From an uncultured Tateyamaria sp. (GTDB lineage Bacteria; Pseudomonadota; Alphaproteobacteria; Rhodobacterales; Rhodobacteraceae): DNA of 64,000 nucleotides. The stretch covers positions 805,501 to 869,500 of the forward strand of contig NZ_CANKXW010000001.1 in NCBI RefSeq assembly GCF_947487805.1. Reading direction: 5' to 3'. Position 1 is the first letter of the stretch; every line of letters begins with the position of its first letter. Both the position numbers and the translations under genes were made by a program. Positions 36,499 to 45,247 of this stretch are shown in pieces. Below the pieces are notes generated by a model. That model was not told the DNA's origin. It worked only from the letters and a program-made list of their open reading frames with translations, and searched no databases.

Positions 36499-37269
36499 AT
36501 GAGACTGCTTGCGCTTCTTTTTGCAATCCTGACCGCCGATGCCGCGCGCGCCGACTGCGTCGTGCTGCTGCACGGGCTGGCCCGGACCGAGGCATCGCTG
36601 GTGGTCATGGAACAGGCGCTGCGGCTCGAAGGCTACGAGGTTGTGCGCCCCGGCTACCCCTCCACCTCCGAAACGGTGCAAACGCTGGCCGCGGCGGTGG
36701 TGCCGCAGGCTATGGCGCAATGCGGTGACACGCGCGTCCACTTCGTGACCCACTCGATGGGTGGCATCCTCGTGCGGTATTGGCTGGCCAACCACCCCCG
36801 GCCCGCGCGTCTGGGCCACGTGGTGATGATGGGCCCGCCCAATCAGGGCAGCGAGGTTGTCGACACGCTGGGCGATCTCGAGGCCTTTGGCTGGCTCAAC
36901 GGGCCGGCGGGGGTGCAGATGGGCACCGGTGCCGACAGCGTGCCCCGCGCCCTGCCGCCCGTGGACTATTCGGTGGGCGTGATTGCGGGCGATCAATCGC
37001 TCAACCCCTATTTTTCGTCCCTGCTGCCCGGCCCGGACGATGGCAAGGTGTCGGTGGCCTCCACCCATGTCGAAGGGATGGCCGACCACATGGTGCTGCC
37101 GGTCACCCACACCTTCATGATGAACAATCCCAACGTGATGACGCAGGTGCTGACCTTTCTGGAACTGGGCGTCTTCGACCACAGCCGCGGCTGGGTCGAT
37201 GAGGTGCTGGATCAGCTGGGCTGCCCTGCAGGGTCCTGTTTCGTGGGGGGCGGCAATGCTCGCGATTGA
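36499..37269 (+). CDS. Secreted lipase-like alpha/beta hydrolase
   Basis: 256-residue protein with an N-terminal export signal ([18 protein letters not shown]) and an alpha/beta hydrolase domain starting [12 protein letters not shown]. Nucleophile elbow THSMGG near residue 96; possible acid and histidine in the C-terminal half ([11 protein letters not shown]). Resembles the triacylglycerol lipase/esterase LipA-type proteins without a lid. It would act in the periplasm or outside. It overlaps phnM by 14 bases. Confidence 0.85.
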   Translation: MRLLALLFAILTADAARADCVVLLHGLARTEASLVVMEQALRLEGYEVVRPGYPSTSETVQTLAAAVVPQAMAQCGDTRVHFVTHSMGGILVRYWLANHPRPARLGHVVMMGPPNQGSEVVDTLGDLEAFGWLNGPAGVQMGTGADSVPRALPPVDYSVGVIAGDQSLNPYFSSLLPGPDDGKVSVASTHVEGMADHMVLPVTHTFMMNNPNVMTQVLTFLELGVFDHSRGWVDEVLDQLGCPAGSCFVGGGNARD

Positions 37270-38392
37270 TCTGACGGGGGCCGAGGTGCTGCACCCGCAG
37301 GGCCTGTCCCACGCGCCGCTGTCGATGGCCGGGGGCGTGATCACCGCCGACCCGATGGGCCGCGCCGTGGACCTGACCGGCTACCGCGTGCTGCCCGGCA
37401 TCATCGACGTGCACGGCGACGGGTTCGAACGGCACATGGCCCCGCGCCGCGGCGCGATGAAGGACACGGCCCAAGGCCTCGCGGCTGTCGAGGCGGAACT
37501 GGCCGCCAACGGCATCACCACCGGTGTGCTGGCCCAGTTCGTCAGTTGGGAGGGGGGGCTGCGCGGCCTCGACTTTGCCGACAAGGTGTTTGGCGCGCTG
37601 CGGGATGCGGATGTGGTGACCGACCTGCGCCCGCAACTTCGGTTCGAGATCAGCCTGACAGAGCTCTATGACACTTTGCCCGAACGGGTGGCGGCATGGG
37701 GCGTCGAATACGTCGTCTTCAACGACCATCTGCCCCATGACCGGCTGGCCCAAGGGCGCAAACCGCCCCGCCTGACGGGGCAGGCGCTCAAGGCCGGGCG
37801 CAACCCCGAGGCCCACTTTGCCATGTTGCTCGACCTGCACGCCAACGCGGTGCAGGCGCAACCGTTGCTGGGCCCGCTCTGCGACAGGCTGGGGGCCATG
37901 GGCGTGCGCATGGGCAGCCACGATGACGCCACCGCCGAGGGCCGCGCGGTCTGGCACGCGCGCGGCGCGCAAGTGGCCGAATTCCCCGAAACGCACGAGG
38001 CGGCCGAGGCCGCACAGGCACAAGGCGCAGGTGTCGTGCTGGGCGCGCCCAACCTCGTGCGCGGCGGGTCGCACAAGGGCAACGTATCCGCGCTCGATCT
38101 GGTGGCCATGGGGCTCTGCGATGCGCTGGCCTCCGACTACCACTACCCGTCGCCGCGCCGTGCCGCCCTGATGCTGGCGCGCAGCGGGTTGCTGGATCTG
38201 GCAGGTGCGTGGGCGCTGGTGTCTTCGGGGCCTGCGGCGGTGCTGGGCCTGACCGACCGTGGCACGCTCGCGCCGGGATTGCGCGCCGATCTCGTGGTGC
38301 TGGATGACGCCGACCGCGTCGCCGCCACGATCAGCGGCGGGCGCGTCAGCTTCATGTCCGGCGACGTGGCCGAACGGTTCGTCGCGGCCTAG
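37256..38392 (+). CDS. phnM: Alpha-D-ribose 1-methylphosphonate 5-triphosphate diphosphatase
   Basis: 378-residue amidohydrolase-superfamily enzyme of the C-P lyase pathway, which removes pyrophosphate from the ribosyl phosphonate triphosphate. Metal-binding motif HGDGFERH near residue 57, GSHDD in the middle and DYHYPSPRR near the end. No other phn gene is visible in the window; upstream is a lipase-like gene and downstream purK on the other strand. Either the phn operon is elsewhere or the enzyme has another role. Confidence 0.9.
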   Translation: MLAIDLTGAEVLHPQGLSHAPLSMAGGVITADPMGRAVDLTGYRVLPGIIDVHGDGFERHMAPRRGAMKDTAQGLAAVEAELAANGITTGVLAQFVSWEGGLRGLDFADKVFGALRDADVVTDLRPQLRFEISLTELYDTLPERVAAWGVEYVVFNDHLPHDRLAQGRKPPRLTGQALKAGRNPEAHFAMLLDLHANAVQAQPLLGPLCDRLGAMGVRMGSHDDATAEGRAVWHARGAQVAEFPETHEAAEAAQAQGAGVVLGAPNLVRGGSHKGNVSALDLVAMGLCDALASDYHYPSPRRAALMLARSGLLDLAGAWALVSSGPAAVLGLTDRGTLAPGLRADLVVLDDADRVAATISGGRVSFMSGDVAERFVAA

Positions 38393-39456
38393 CCGGTGAT
38401 CCGGTTCACATGGCCCATCTTGCGGCCCGCACGGGCTTCGGCCTTGCCATAAAGATGCAGCGCTGTGGCCGGGTCGGTGGCCAGCGCAGGCACCCGGTCC
38501 ATGTCGTCGCCAATCAGGTTCTCCATCACCACATCCGCATGGCGCTTGCCATCACCCAAAGGCCAACCGGCAATGGCGCGGATGTGCTGCTCGAACTGAT
38601 CCACGACACAGCCGTTCTGCGTCCAGTGGCCCGAATTGTGAACGCGCGGCGCGATCTCGTTCACGACCAGCCCGGCGGGCGTCACAAACAGCTCGACGCC
38701 CAGAACCCCCACATAGTCGAGCGCATTCAGGATGTTGGCCGCCAACAACACCGCATCCGTACGCTGGCTGGCCGACAGGCGCGCAGGCACCGTGGTCGAG
38801 TGCAGGATGCCGTCGCGGTGCACATTTTCGCCGGGATCGAAACAGGCCACGGCCCCGTCCAGCCCACGCGCCGCAATCACCGACACCTCGTGGCTGAACT
38901 CCACAAACCCTTCGAGGATCGCGGGCGCGCCCTGCATATCGTCCAGCGCGGCCTGCGCGTCGCCGGGATCCATGATCCGGGCCTGCCCCTTGCCGTCATA
39001 GCCGAAACGCCGCGTCTTGAGGATCGCAGGCGCGCCGATCTGGCCCAGGGCCGTGGCCAGCGCGGCCATGTCCGGCACATCTGCATAAGGCGCGGTCTTC
39101 AGCCCCAGCCCGACCAGAAACTCCTTTTCCACCAGCCGGTCCTGACTGACCCGCAGCGCCTCGCGGCCCGGACGGATCGGCGCGTGATCCTCCAGCGCGT
39201 CCAGCGTCAGCGTGGGGATGTTCTCGAACTCGTAGGTGATGACATCGACCGTGCTGGCAAAGGCATAAAGCGCGTCGTTGTCCTCATAGGCGGCGGTGGT
39301 CACCAGATGCGCCACATCGCCCGCCGGGGGCAGGGCGCCGGGATCAAACACGTGGCTGCGAAACCCAAGGCGGCTGGCCGCGACAGACAGCATGCGGCCC
39401 AGCTGGCCACCGCCCAGAATGCCAATGGTCGCACCGGGGGCGAGGGGCTCAGTCAT
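38389..39456 (-). CDS. purK: N5-carboxyaminoimidazole ribonucleotide synthase
   Basis: ATP- and bicarbonate-dependent carboxylation of AIR in purine synthesis. 355 residues of the ATP-grasp superfamily: N-terminal [12 protein letters not shown], central ATP-binding region around [15 protein letters not shown], and the C-terminal [13 protein letters not shown] motif. ATG 39456 overlaps the end of purE by eight bases, so purE and purK are co-translated. Confidence 0.96.
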   Translation of the reverse strand: MTEPLAPGATIGILGGGQLGRMLSVAASRLGFRSHVFDPGALPPAGDVAHLVTTAAYEDNDALYAFASTVDVITYEFENIPTLTLDALEDHAPIRPGREALRVSQDRLVEKEFLVGLGLKTAPYADVPDMAALATALGQIGAPAILKTRRFGYDGKGQARIMDPGDAQAALDDMQGAPAILEGFVEFSHEVSVIAARGLDGAVACFDPGENVHRDGILHSTTVPARLSASQRTDAVLLAANILNALDYVGVLGVELFVTPAGLVVNEIAPRVHNSGHWTQNGCVVDQFEQHIRAIAGWPLGDGKRHADVVMENLIGDDMDRVPALATDPATALHLYGKAEARAGRKMGHVNRITG

Positions 39457-39943
39457 CCTGCGGCACCTCCGGAATCGACGCCGACAGCGCGTCGCGCCAC
39501 GCATCCAGCCGCGCGCCCAGATCCGCGTCAGACACCGCCAGAATGCCCGCTGCCATCAGTCCGGCATTGGCAGCACCTGCCGCACCAATCGCCATGGTCG
39601 CCACCGGAAAGCCGCGCGGCATCTGCAATATGGAATAGAGGCTGTCGACACCCGACAGCGCCTTGGTCTGTACGGGAACGCCAATCACCGGCACCCGCGT
39701 CTTGGACGCCATCATGCCCGGCAAATGCGCGGCCCCACCAGCACCTGCGATAATCACCTTGAGGCCCCGGCCAACGGCCCCCTTGCCATAGTCCCACAAC
39801 CGGTCCGGGGTCCGGTGCGCCGACACGATCCGCGTCTCGTATGGCACCTCCAGCGCATCCAGCATCTCTGCGGCCTCGCGCATGGTGGGCCAGTCGGACT
39901 GGCTGCCCATGATAATGCCCACAACAGGCTTGGGTTCGGTCAT
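39449..39943 (-). CDS. purE: N5-carboxyaminoimidazole ribonucleotide mutase
   Basis: Class I PurE (164 residues), which moves the carboxyl group of N5-CAIR to C4. Characteristic start [21 protein letters not shown], then SAHRTPDRL and [14 protein letters not shown]. The presence of purK next to it agrees with a class I enzyme. ATG 39943 is taken from the family start; an in-frame codon upstream adds only six residues. Confidence 0.96.
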   Translation of the reverse strand: MTEPKPVVGIIMGSQSDWPTMREAAEMLDALEVPYETRIVSAHRTPDRLWDYGKGAVGRGLKVIIAGAGGAAHLPGMMASKTRVPVIGVPVQTKALSGVDSLYSILQMPRGFPVATMAIGAAGAANAGLMAAGILAVSDADLGARLDAWRDALSASIPEVPQDD

Positions 39944-40012
39944 GTTCAAAGGCCCCGGCAAATCAGAAAGCGCGCACTATAGCCAGATCGCCCCCCGGCG
40001 CAATGGCCGGTA

Positions 40013-40237
40013 TCAGGCGATGATATCGGGGGTCAGACGGTCTTCAATGACCGCGATCTTGTCCTTGAGCCGCAGCTTTTTCTTCTTCAGCCGCTGCACC
40101 GTCAGCTGATCCGCCGTGCCCTTTTCCTGCAACGCCCGGATCGCCTCGTCCAGATCGCGGTGCTCGCTGCGAAACACCTCAAGCTCGATGCGCAGCACGT
40201 CATCGGTTTTCATCGAGATGTCGGACGGTGCGTTCAT
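40013..40237 (-). CDS. YdcH/DUF465 family small protein
   Basis: 74-residue helical protein with the DUF465 pattern LRSEHRDLDEAI, then LQVQRLKKKKLRLKDKI and IEDRL. Predicted two-helix coiled coil, cytoplasmic. The function of the family is unknown. ATG 40237 (MNAPSD) is preferred to ATG 40213. Divergent from hsp20. Confidence 0.88.
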   Translation of the reverse strand: MNAPSDISMKTDDVLRIELEVFRSEHRDLDEAIRALQEKGTADQLTVQRLKKKKLRLKDKIAVIEDRLTPDIIA

Positions 40238-40299
40238 GGTGCGAATCCAGGCAGTTGGGCAATCCTTAATATAATCATCACCATCCCTCACGCCTAGAC

Positions 40300-40328
40300 C
40301 TTGTTCCGGACATGGTTTCTGCCCATAT
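40300..40328 (+). promoter_or_regulatory. Possible RpoH (heat shock) promoter of hsp20
   Basis: CTTGTTC at 40300-40306, 15-base gap, CCCATATTT from 40322. The shape resembles sigma32 promoters (CTTGAA...CCCCAT). It lies about 70 bases before the Hsp20 start. Confidence 0.35.
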
Positions 40329-40396
40329 TTACCGCATCCGCTGCCGTTTCAGGGGCGGGACCTGACTGTCGCTTGATATACCTGAGGACGTGTCGC

Positions 40397-40807
40397 ATGA
40401 CGAAAATGACTTTGGCTTCCTATCCCCACATGCTGGGATTTGAACAACTCGAACGGCTGCTTGAGCGTACCGCCAAAAGCAGTGAAGGCTACCCGCCGTT
40501 CAACATCGAACAGACCTCCGACTGCTCTTACCGCATCACGCTGGCCGTGGCCGGCTTTGGCGAACAGGACCTGTCGATCACGGTCGAGGACCGCCAACTG
40601 GTGATCCGGGGCCGTCAGGCCGATGACAGCGAGGGACGCGTGTTCCTGCACCGCGGCATCGCCGCCCGCCAGTTCCAGCGCAGCTTTGTGCTGGCCGACG
40701 GGGTCGAGGTGGGCGAGGCCGTGATGGAAAACGGCCTGCTGCACGTGGATCTGACCCGCGCACAACCCGAAACCGTCGTCCAGACGATCAACATACGGAA
40801 AGGATAA
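40397..40807 (+). CDS. Hsp20/alpha-crystallin small heat shock protein
   Basis: 136-residue holdase of the IbpA group that binds unfolding proteins. The alpha-crystallin domain runs from about PPFNIEQTSDCSYRITLAVAGF to the conserved hydrophobic ending MENGLLHVDLTRAQPE. Start ATG 40397 (MTKMTLAS) chosen; the upstream frame is not conserved. DUF1150 follows three bases after the stop, an arrangement common in Rhodobacteraceae. Confidence 0.93.
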   Translation: MTKMTLASYPHMLGFEQLERLLERTAKSSEGYPPFNIEQTSDCSYRITLAVAGFGEQDLSITVEDRQLVIRGRQADDSEGRVFLHRGIAARQFQRSFVLADGVEVGEAVMENGLLHVDLTRAQPETVVQTINIRKG

Positions 40808-40810
40808 GTC

Positions 40811-41035
40811 ATGCATACACCCTTTGATTTGAACGCCGATGTGGGCCGAATGGTATATGTCAAACCGGTCCTCGTGACCGACCTGCCGCGCGAGGTGCGC
40901 GATCAGGCCGAGGGGCTGGAACTGCTCTTTGCCGTACACGACGCCGAAGGCCAGCAACTGGCGCTGGTGGCGGATCGCAAGATGGCCTTCGCCCTCGCGG
41001 TCCAGAACGACTACGCCCCGCAACCGCTGCACTGA
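40811..41035 (+). CDS. DUF1150 family protein
   Basis: 74-residue protein with the DUF1150 pattern: VGRMVYVKPVLVTDLP, LFAVHDAEGQQLALVADR and the C-terminal FALAVQNDYAPQPLH. Function unknown, but its constant place after an Hsp20 gene suggests a stress role. Its stop TGA overlaps the ATG of the zincin gene. Confidence 0.9.
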   Translation: MHTPFDLNADVGRMVYVKPVLVTDLPREVRDQAEGLELLFAVHDAEGQQLALVADRKMAFALAVQNDYAPQPLH

Positions 41036-42111
41036 TGCGGTGTGCCCTGGCCCTTGCCCTCGCGGTATGGGCCGGGCCTTTGGCCGCGCAGGATGGTGTG
41101 GCCTGTCTGCAAAACCAACTGGCCGCCCTTGGCCATTATCCGGGGCCTGCCGACGGCACCATGCGCCCGTCAGTGCGGGCGGCGGCGGCACAGGTGGACC
41201 AGGTCCCCGGCCTGCCGGACCTGCGCCGCCGGACCGCCACCAGCTGGTGCCGCGAGATCGGCCGCACAAACCCCGACATGCGCGCCTTCTGGCCAAGCGA
41301 ACAGGACCCCCTGATCCTGACCGAAGCGCCTGCCGATGCGGATCTGTTGCGCGCCACGCTGGACCGCGTGCGCGCCTATTTCCGGGACAGTCACGACATC
41401 GAACTCGCCACTGCCGTGGCCGTCATCGGCTCTGCCGACCCGGCGACGTTCGATCCGGCCATCGCCCGCGTGAACGCTGCCCAACAGCGACCGGGCCGCG
41501 CCAAACCCGTGGACACCACCCGCTTTTGCCCCGAACGCGGGGTCGGCGGCGCGGCCAACCGGGCCTATGTGATGTTCTGCTGGTCCGACACCATCGCCCA
41601 AGGGGGCTGGTCGCCCGAAGACACCGCCCGCCTGGCCAAGGTGATGGCCCATGAATACACCCATCAGGTCCAATATGCGTTGGCCGCCGACGACCCTGCG
41701 CAAAAGGTCGATGGAGCTTGGGCGCTCGGCCCTCACTGGATGGTCGAGGGTGTCGCGGAACTGGTGGAATGGCAGTTCGACAGCGACCGGATACTGGCCG
41801 ACGGGCCTGCGCTCTTTGATCTGCAAACCGCTGCGCGCCGCAGCCGCCTGACGCTGGATCAACTGTCCGCCCATGGCACCGTGCGCGACAGCGAGGCTTA
41901 CGGCGTTGCCCGCTTTGCCGCCTATCTGCTGGCGCAACGGCACGGAATGGCCGCGCTCTTTGACTATTTCCGTGCATTGGGCCGGGGCATGGATCAGGCG
42001 CAGGCGTTCCAGGCCACGTTCGACCAATCCCCAGCCGCCTATGCGGCCTTGTTCGAAACCCTGCGCCGTGACTATGGTGCCGCCCGACGGTTTGGGCGCG
42101 AGGATCGCTGA
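41035..42111 (+). CDS. Secreted zincin-like metalloprotease with N-terminal peptidoglycan-binding-like segment
   Basis: 358-residue exported protein: signal peptide MRCALALALAVWAGPLAAQ, then a segment resembling a peptidoglycan-binding repeat (CLQNQLAALGHYPGPADGTM, residues 24-43). The zinc motif is HEYTH (206-210), with probable third ligand E238 or E242 in WMVEGVAELVEW, a gluzincin arrangement. Six cysteines could form disulfides. Substrate unknown. ATG overlaps the stop of DUF1150. Confidence 0.75.
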   Translation: MRCALALALAVWAGPLAAQDGVACLQNQLAALGHYPGPADGTMRPSVRAAAAQVDQVPGLPDLRRRTATSWCREIGRTNPDMRAFWPSEQDPLILTEAPADADLLRATLDRVRAYFRDSHDIELATAVAVIGSADPATFDPAIARVNAAQQRPGRAKPVDTTRFCPERGVGGAANRAYVMFCWSDTIAQGGWSPEDTARLAKVMAHEYTHQVQYALAADDPAQKVDGAWALGPHWMVEGVAELVEWQFDSDRILADGPALFDLQTAARRSRLTLDQLSAHGTVRDSEAYGVARFAAYLLAQRHGMAALFDYFRALGRGMDQAQAFQATFDQSPAAYAALFETLRRDYGAARRFGREDR

Positions 42112-42980
42112 TGCAATATGATGTGGATTGGGTGGACGCGTTCTCGGACCGCGCCTTTGGCGGCAATGGTTGCGCGGTGGTGCATGGTGGTGCGACGCTG
42201 GACGACGCGACCTGCATGGCCTTCGTGCGCGAAACCTCCCTTGTCGAATGCACCTTCCTCGGCCCCTCTGATGTGGCGGATGTGCGCGTCCGCTATTTCC
42301 TGGCCAGCCGCGAAATCCCCTTTGCGGGTCACCCTACCGTGGCCTCCGTCGCGGCCCTGCGGCACCGGGGCCTGATCGGCGACGGCCCCCTCACACTCGA
42401 AACTGGGGCAGGGGTGGTGCAGGTGATAGCGGACGGCATGGCCGTGCGCATGACGCAAGTCGCCCCGACCTTTGGCGCGCAACCCGCACCTGAACTTGTG
42501 GCCGCCGTGGGTGGCATCGCGGCCTCCGACATCCTGCACCCGCCCCGCGTCGTCTCCACCGGCCTGCCGTTCTGCATCACCGTCCTGCGCGATCAGGCGA
42601 CATTGCGCGCCCTGCGCTTCGATATGACCGCCTTCCGCGCCTATCTGGACGCGCTGGGCGTGCACGGCACAGATGTGATGGAGCCGTTCTGGGTCACCCT
42701 CGACGGCGCCACCGCCACCGGCCACACCTTCTCGCGCCTGCTGATGGCCCCGCCCAGCCCGCCAGAGGACCCGTTCACCGGCTCCGCCACCGGGGCCATG
42801 GCCGCCTATCTCTGGTCCGAAGGGCTGATCGACAGCCCCGCCTTCACCACCGAACAGGGCCACGATCTTGGCCGCCCCGGTCAGGCACAGGTCGAGGTGC
42901 TGGGCCCCCGCGACGCCATCACCGGCGTGGTGGTCGCGGGGAAGGCGCATGTGCTGATGTCCGGCACGCTCCACCTCTGA
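42111..42980 (+). CDS. PhzF family epimerase/isomerase
   Basis: 289-residue protein of the PhzF/DapF-like two-domain fold. N-terminal VDWVDAFSDRAFGGNGCAVV with the catalytic-type Glu in ETSLVECTF, phosphate-loop-like segments FAGHPTVAS and DPFTGSATGAMAAYL. PhzF-like proteins outside phenazine operons have unknown substrates. ATG overlaps the upstream stop (TGATG). A shared terminator lies between it and sat/cysC. Confidence 0.9.
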   Translation: MQYDVDWVDAFSDRAFGGNGCAVVHGGATLDDATCMAFVRETSLVECTFLGPSDVADVRVRYFLASREIPFAGHPTVASVAALRHRGLIGDGPLTLETGAGVVQVIADGMAVRMTQVAPTFGAQPAPELVAAVGGIAASDILHPPRVVSTGLPFCITVLRDQATLRALRFDMTAFRAYLDALGVHGTDVMEPFWVTLDGATATGHTFSRLLMAPPSPPEDPFTGSATGAMAAYLWSEGLIDSPAFTTEQGHDLGRPGQAQVEVLGPRDAITGVVVAGKAHVLMSGTLHL

Positions 42981-42987
42981 ACGCGAA

Positions 42988-43017
42988 AAAGGCGCGCCTG
43001 GTGAGAGGCGCGCCTTT
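42988..43017. terminator. Bidirectional terminator between phzF-like and sat/cysC
   Basis: AAAGGCGCGCCT (42988-42999) pairs perfectly with AGGCGCGCCTTT (43006-43017), 12 bp and a six-base loop, with A and T runs at the two sides, so it can serve the converging genes. Confidence 0.85.
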
Positions 43018-43038
43018 CAAATCTTGCCAATCGGTCGC

Positions 43039-45153
43039 TTATTGCGCCGAAATCAGGCCCATGCTCTCCAGCTTCAGCAGAACCTGGTGCGCACAGTTGT
43101 CCACATCCACATTCTCTGTCTCAACGCTCAGCTCGGGGTTGGCAGGCACGTCGTAAGGGTCCGAAATCCCTGTGAATTCCTTGATCTTGCCCTCACGCGC
43201 CAGCTTGTAGAGACCCTTGCGGTCGCGACGCTCGCACTCTTCGATCGACGTGGCCACGTGCACCTCGACAAAGGCACCAAAGGCTTCGATGTCCTCGCGC
43301 ACGGCCCGGCGGGTCGAGGCATAGGGCGCGATGGGCGCACAGATCGCGATCCCACCGTTCTTGGTGATCTCGGATGCCACATAGCCGATGCGGCGGATGT
43401 TCAGGTCACGGTGCTCTTTCGAGAAACCCAGCTCTGACGAGAGGTTTTTCCGCACGATGTCCCCATCCAGCAGCGTCACGGGACGGCCACCCATCTCCAT
43501 CAGCTTGACCATCAACGCGTTCGCGATGGTGGACTTGCCCGACCCGGAGAACCCGGTAAAGAACACGGTGAAACCCTGCTTGTTGCGCGGCGGCTTGGTG
43601 CGGCGCAGTTCCTTGACCACCTCGGGGAACGAGAACCACTCGGGGATCTCCAGACCTTCGGCCAGACGACGGCGCAGCTCGGTGCCCGAGATGTTCAGGA
43701 TGGTGATGTCATCCTTGTCCTTGATCTCGTCGATGGCTTCGTATTGCGCACGCTCCGACACCCAAACCATGTGTTTGAAGTCGACCATCTCGATGCCCAT
43801 TTCTTCCTGATGCTCGCGGAACAGGTCCTGCGCATCATAGGGGCCATAGAAATCTTCGCCCTGGCTGTTCGAACCGGGGCCCGCGTGGTCACGGCCGACG
43901 ATGAAATGGGTACAGCCGTGGTTCTTGCGGATCAGACCGTGCCAGACCGCCTCGCGGGGGCCGGCCATCCGCATCGCCAGATTCAAAAGCGACATGGACG
44001 TGGTGGCCGCCGGATACTTGTCCAGAACCGCCTCATAGCAGCGCACGCGGGTAAAGTGATCAACGTCGCCGGGCTTGGTCAAACCCACAACGGGGTGGAT
44101 CAGCAGGTTGGCCTGTGCCTCGCGTGCCGCGCGGAAGGTCAGCTCCTGGTGGGCACGGTGCAGCGGGTTCCGGGTCTGGAACGCCACAACCTTGCGCCAG
44201 CCCATCTTGCGGAAATAAGCGCGCAATTCGTTGGGCGTGTCGCGACGGGCGCGGAAATCATAGTGCACAGGCTGCTGGATGCCGGTCACCGGGCCACCCA
44301 GATAGATGTCGCCCGCGGTGTTGTGCAGGTAGTTGACGGCAGGGTGCGCGCTGTCATCGGCGCCAAACACCTTCTCGGCCTCGTGCGCCTTGTTGGGGGC
44401 CCAGCGGTCCGTGACGGTCATGGTGGCGAGGATCACACCTTCCTGATCGCGCAGGGCGATGTCCTGACCGATCTCGAGGCTGTCCGCAAATTTCCCGTTC
44501 ACGTCCAGCGTGATGGGCATCGGCCACAGCGCGCCGTCCACAGTGCGCATCGTGTCGACGACACTGTTGTAATCGGCCTCAGACAGGAACCCCTTGAGCG
44601 GGTTGAACCCGCCGTTCATCAGCAGCTCGAGGTCACAGATCTGGCGCGGTGTCAGGTCCCAGCTCACCAGATCGGCGGCTTCGACCTTCAGCTTTTGGGC
44701 GCTGTCATAAGAGACATACAGCTCCGGGATCGGCGCGAGGTTGTTTTCCATAAATTTGGTCCTGTATTTCAAAGGGTTGAAACCGGAAGTCGTTCCGGTC
44801 AGTTCGGAATAAAGGGCATCGTATTCCGCAAATTTCCGGGTCAGGAAACTGTCGGTCAGCCGGTTTTTCTCGGCGGCACCACGTGTGGTCAGCGCATAGG
44901 AGTAGCGCTGGCGCTTGTCGGGGCCGTCATGCCCGCCAACCTTGACATATCCCGCCGCCGTGGCATCGCGCAGCAGCGCGTTCAGGCGGCCCAGCGACAC
45001 GCCGATGGCCTGGGCCGTCGACCGCTGCGACGCCTGCGGGGCCAGATCAAGCTGGCGCAACAGGCGGAACAGCTGGTCCTCATGGTCCGGGCTTGCCTTG
45101 ACGGCGACGCTTGGCGCTGGATGAGACTCAGTTGCGTTCATGCGTGAACACAT
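43039..45153 (-). CDS. MarR-like winged helix in frame with ATP sulfurylase/APS kinase
   Basis: A single open frame. From about residue 134 it is the bifunctional enzyme that activates sulfate: ATP sulfurylase (begins MENNLAPIPELYVSYDS; QTRNPLHRAHQEL active site) then APS kinase (P-loop GFSGSGKST; KNLSSELGFS), giving APS and PAPS. Ahead of it, without any stop codon, is a ~110-residue winged-helix domain like the MarR-type EPS-associated regulators (DQLFRLLRQLDLAPQASQR, GVSLGRLNALLRDATAAGYVKV). ATG 44751 has AGGA eight bases upstream and gives the usual 570-residue enzyme, so separate initiation is possible. Starts for the long form: ATG 45153, ATG 45141 or TTG 45183. Confidence 0.88.
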   Translation of the reverse strand: MCSRMNATESHPAPSVAVKASPDHEDQLFRLLRQLDLAPQASQRSTAQAIGVSLGRLNALLRDATAAGYVKVGGHDGPDKRQRYSYALTTRGAAEKNRLTDSFLTRKFAEYDALYSELTGTTSGFNPLKYRTKFMENNLAPIPELYVSYDSAQKLKVEAADLVSWDLTPRQICDLELLMNGGFNPLKGFLSEADYNSVVDTMRTVDGALWPMPITLDVNGKFADSLEIGQDIALRDQEGVILATMTVTDRWAPNKAHEAEKVFGADDSAHPAVNYLHNTAGDIYLGGPVTGIQQPVHYDFRARRDTPNELRAYFRKMGWRKVVAFQTRNPLHRAHQELTFRAAREAQANLLIHPVVGLTKPGDVDHFTRVRCYEAVLDKYPAATTSMSLLNLAMRMAGPREAVWHGLIRKNHGCTHFIVGRDHAGPGSNSQGEDFYGPYDAQDLFREHQEEMGIEMVDFKHMVWVSERAQYEAIDEIKDKDDITILNISGTELRRRLAEGLEIPEWFSFPEVVKELRRTKPPRNKQGFTVFFTGFSGSGKSTIANALMVKLMEMGGRPVTLLDGDIVRKNLSSELGFSKEHRDLNIRRIGYVASEITKNGGIAICAPIAPYASTRRAVREDIEAFGAFVEVHVATSIEECERRDRKGLYKLAREGKIKEFTGISDPYDVPANPELSVETENVDVDNCAHQVLLKLESMGLISAQ

Positions 45154-45181
45154 GTCAGAAAAAGTATGTTCACGAAAGAAC
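45136..45181. promoter_or_regulatory. Paired palindromes over the sat/cysC start
   Basis: GTTCA-TGCG-TGAAC at 45136-45149 (perfect 5-bp arms; ATG 45141 of the minus strand lies inside it) and GTTCA-CGAA-AGAAC at 45168-45181 (one mismatch). The starts are 32 bases apart, three helical turns. Likely operator of the adjacent winged-helix domain or another repressor. Confidence 0.6.
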
Positions 45182-45247
45182 AAACTTTATCCCTGCGACG
45201 ATTTTGAACATCGTGGTTAAAACGCAACGGTCCCGAATGGGGCCGGA

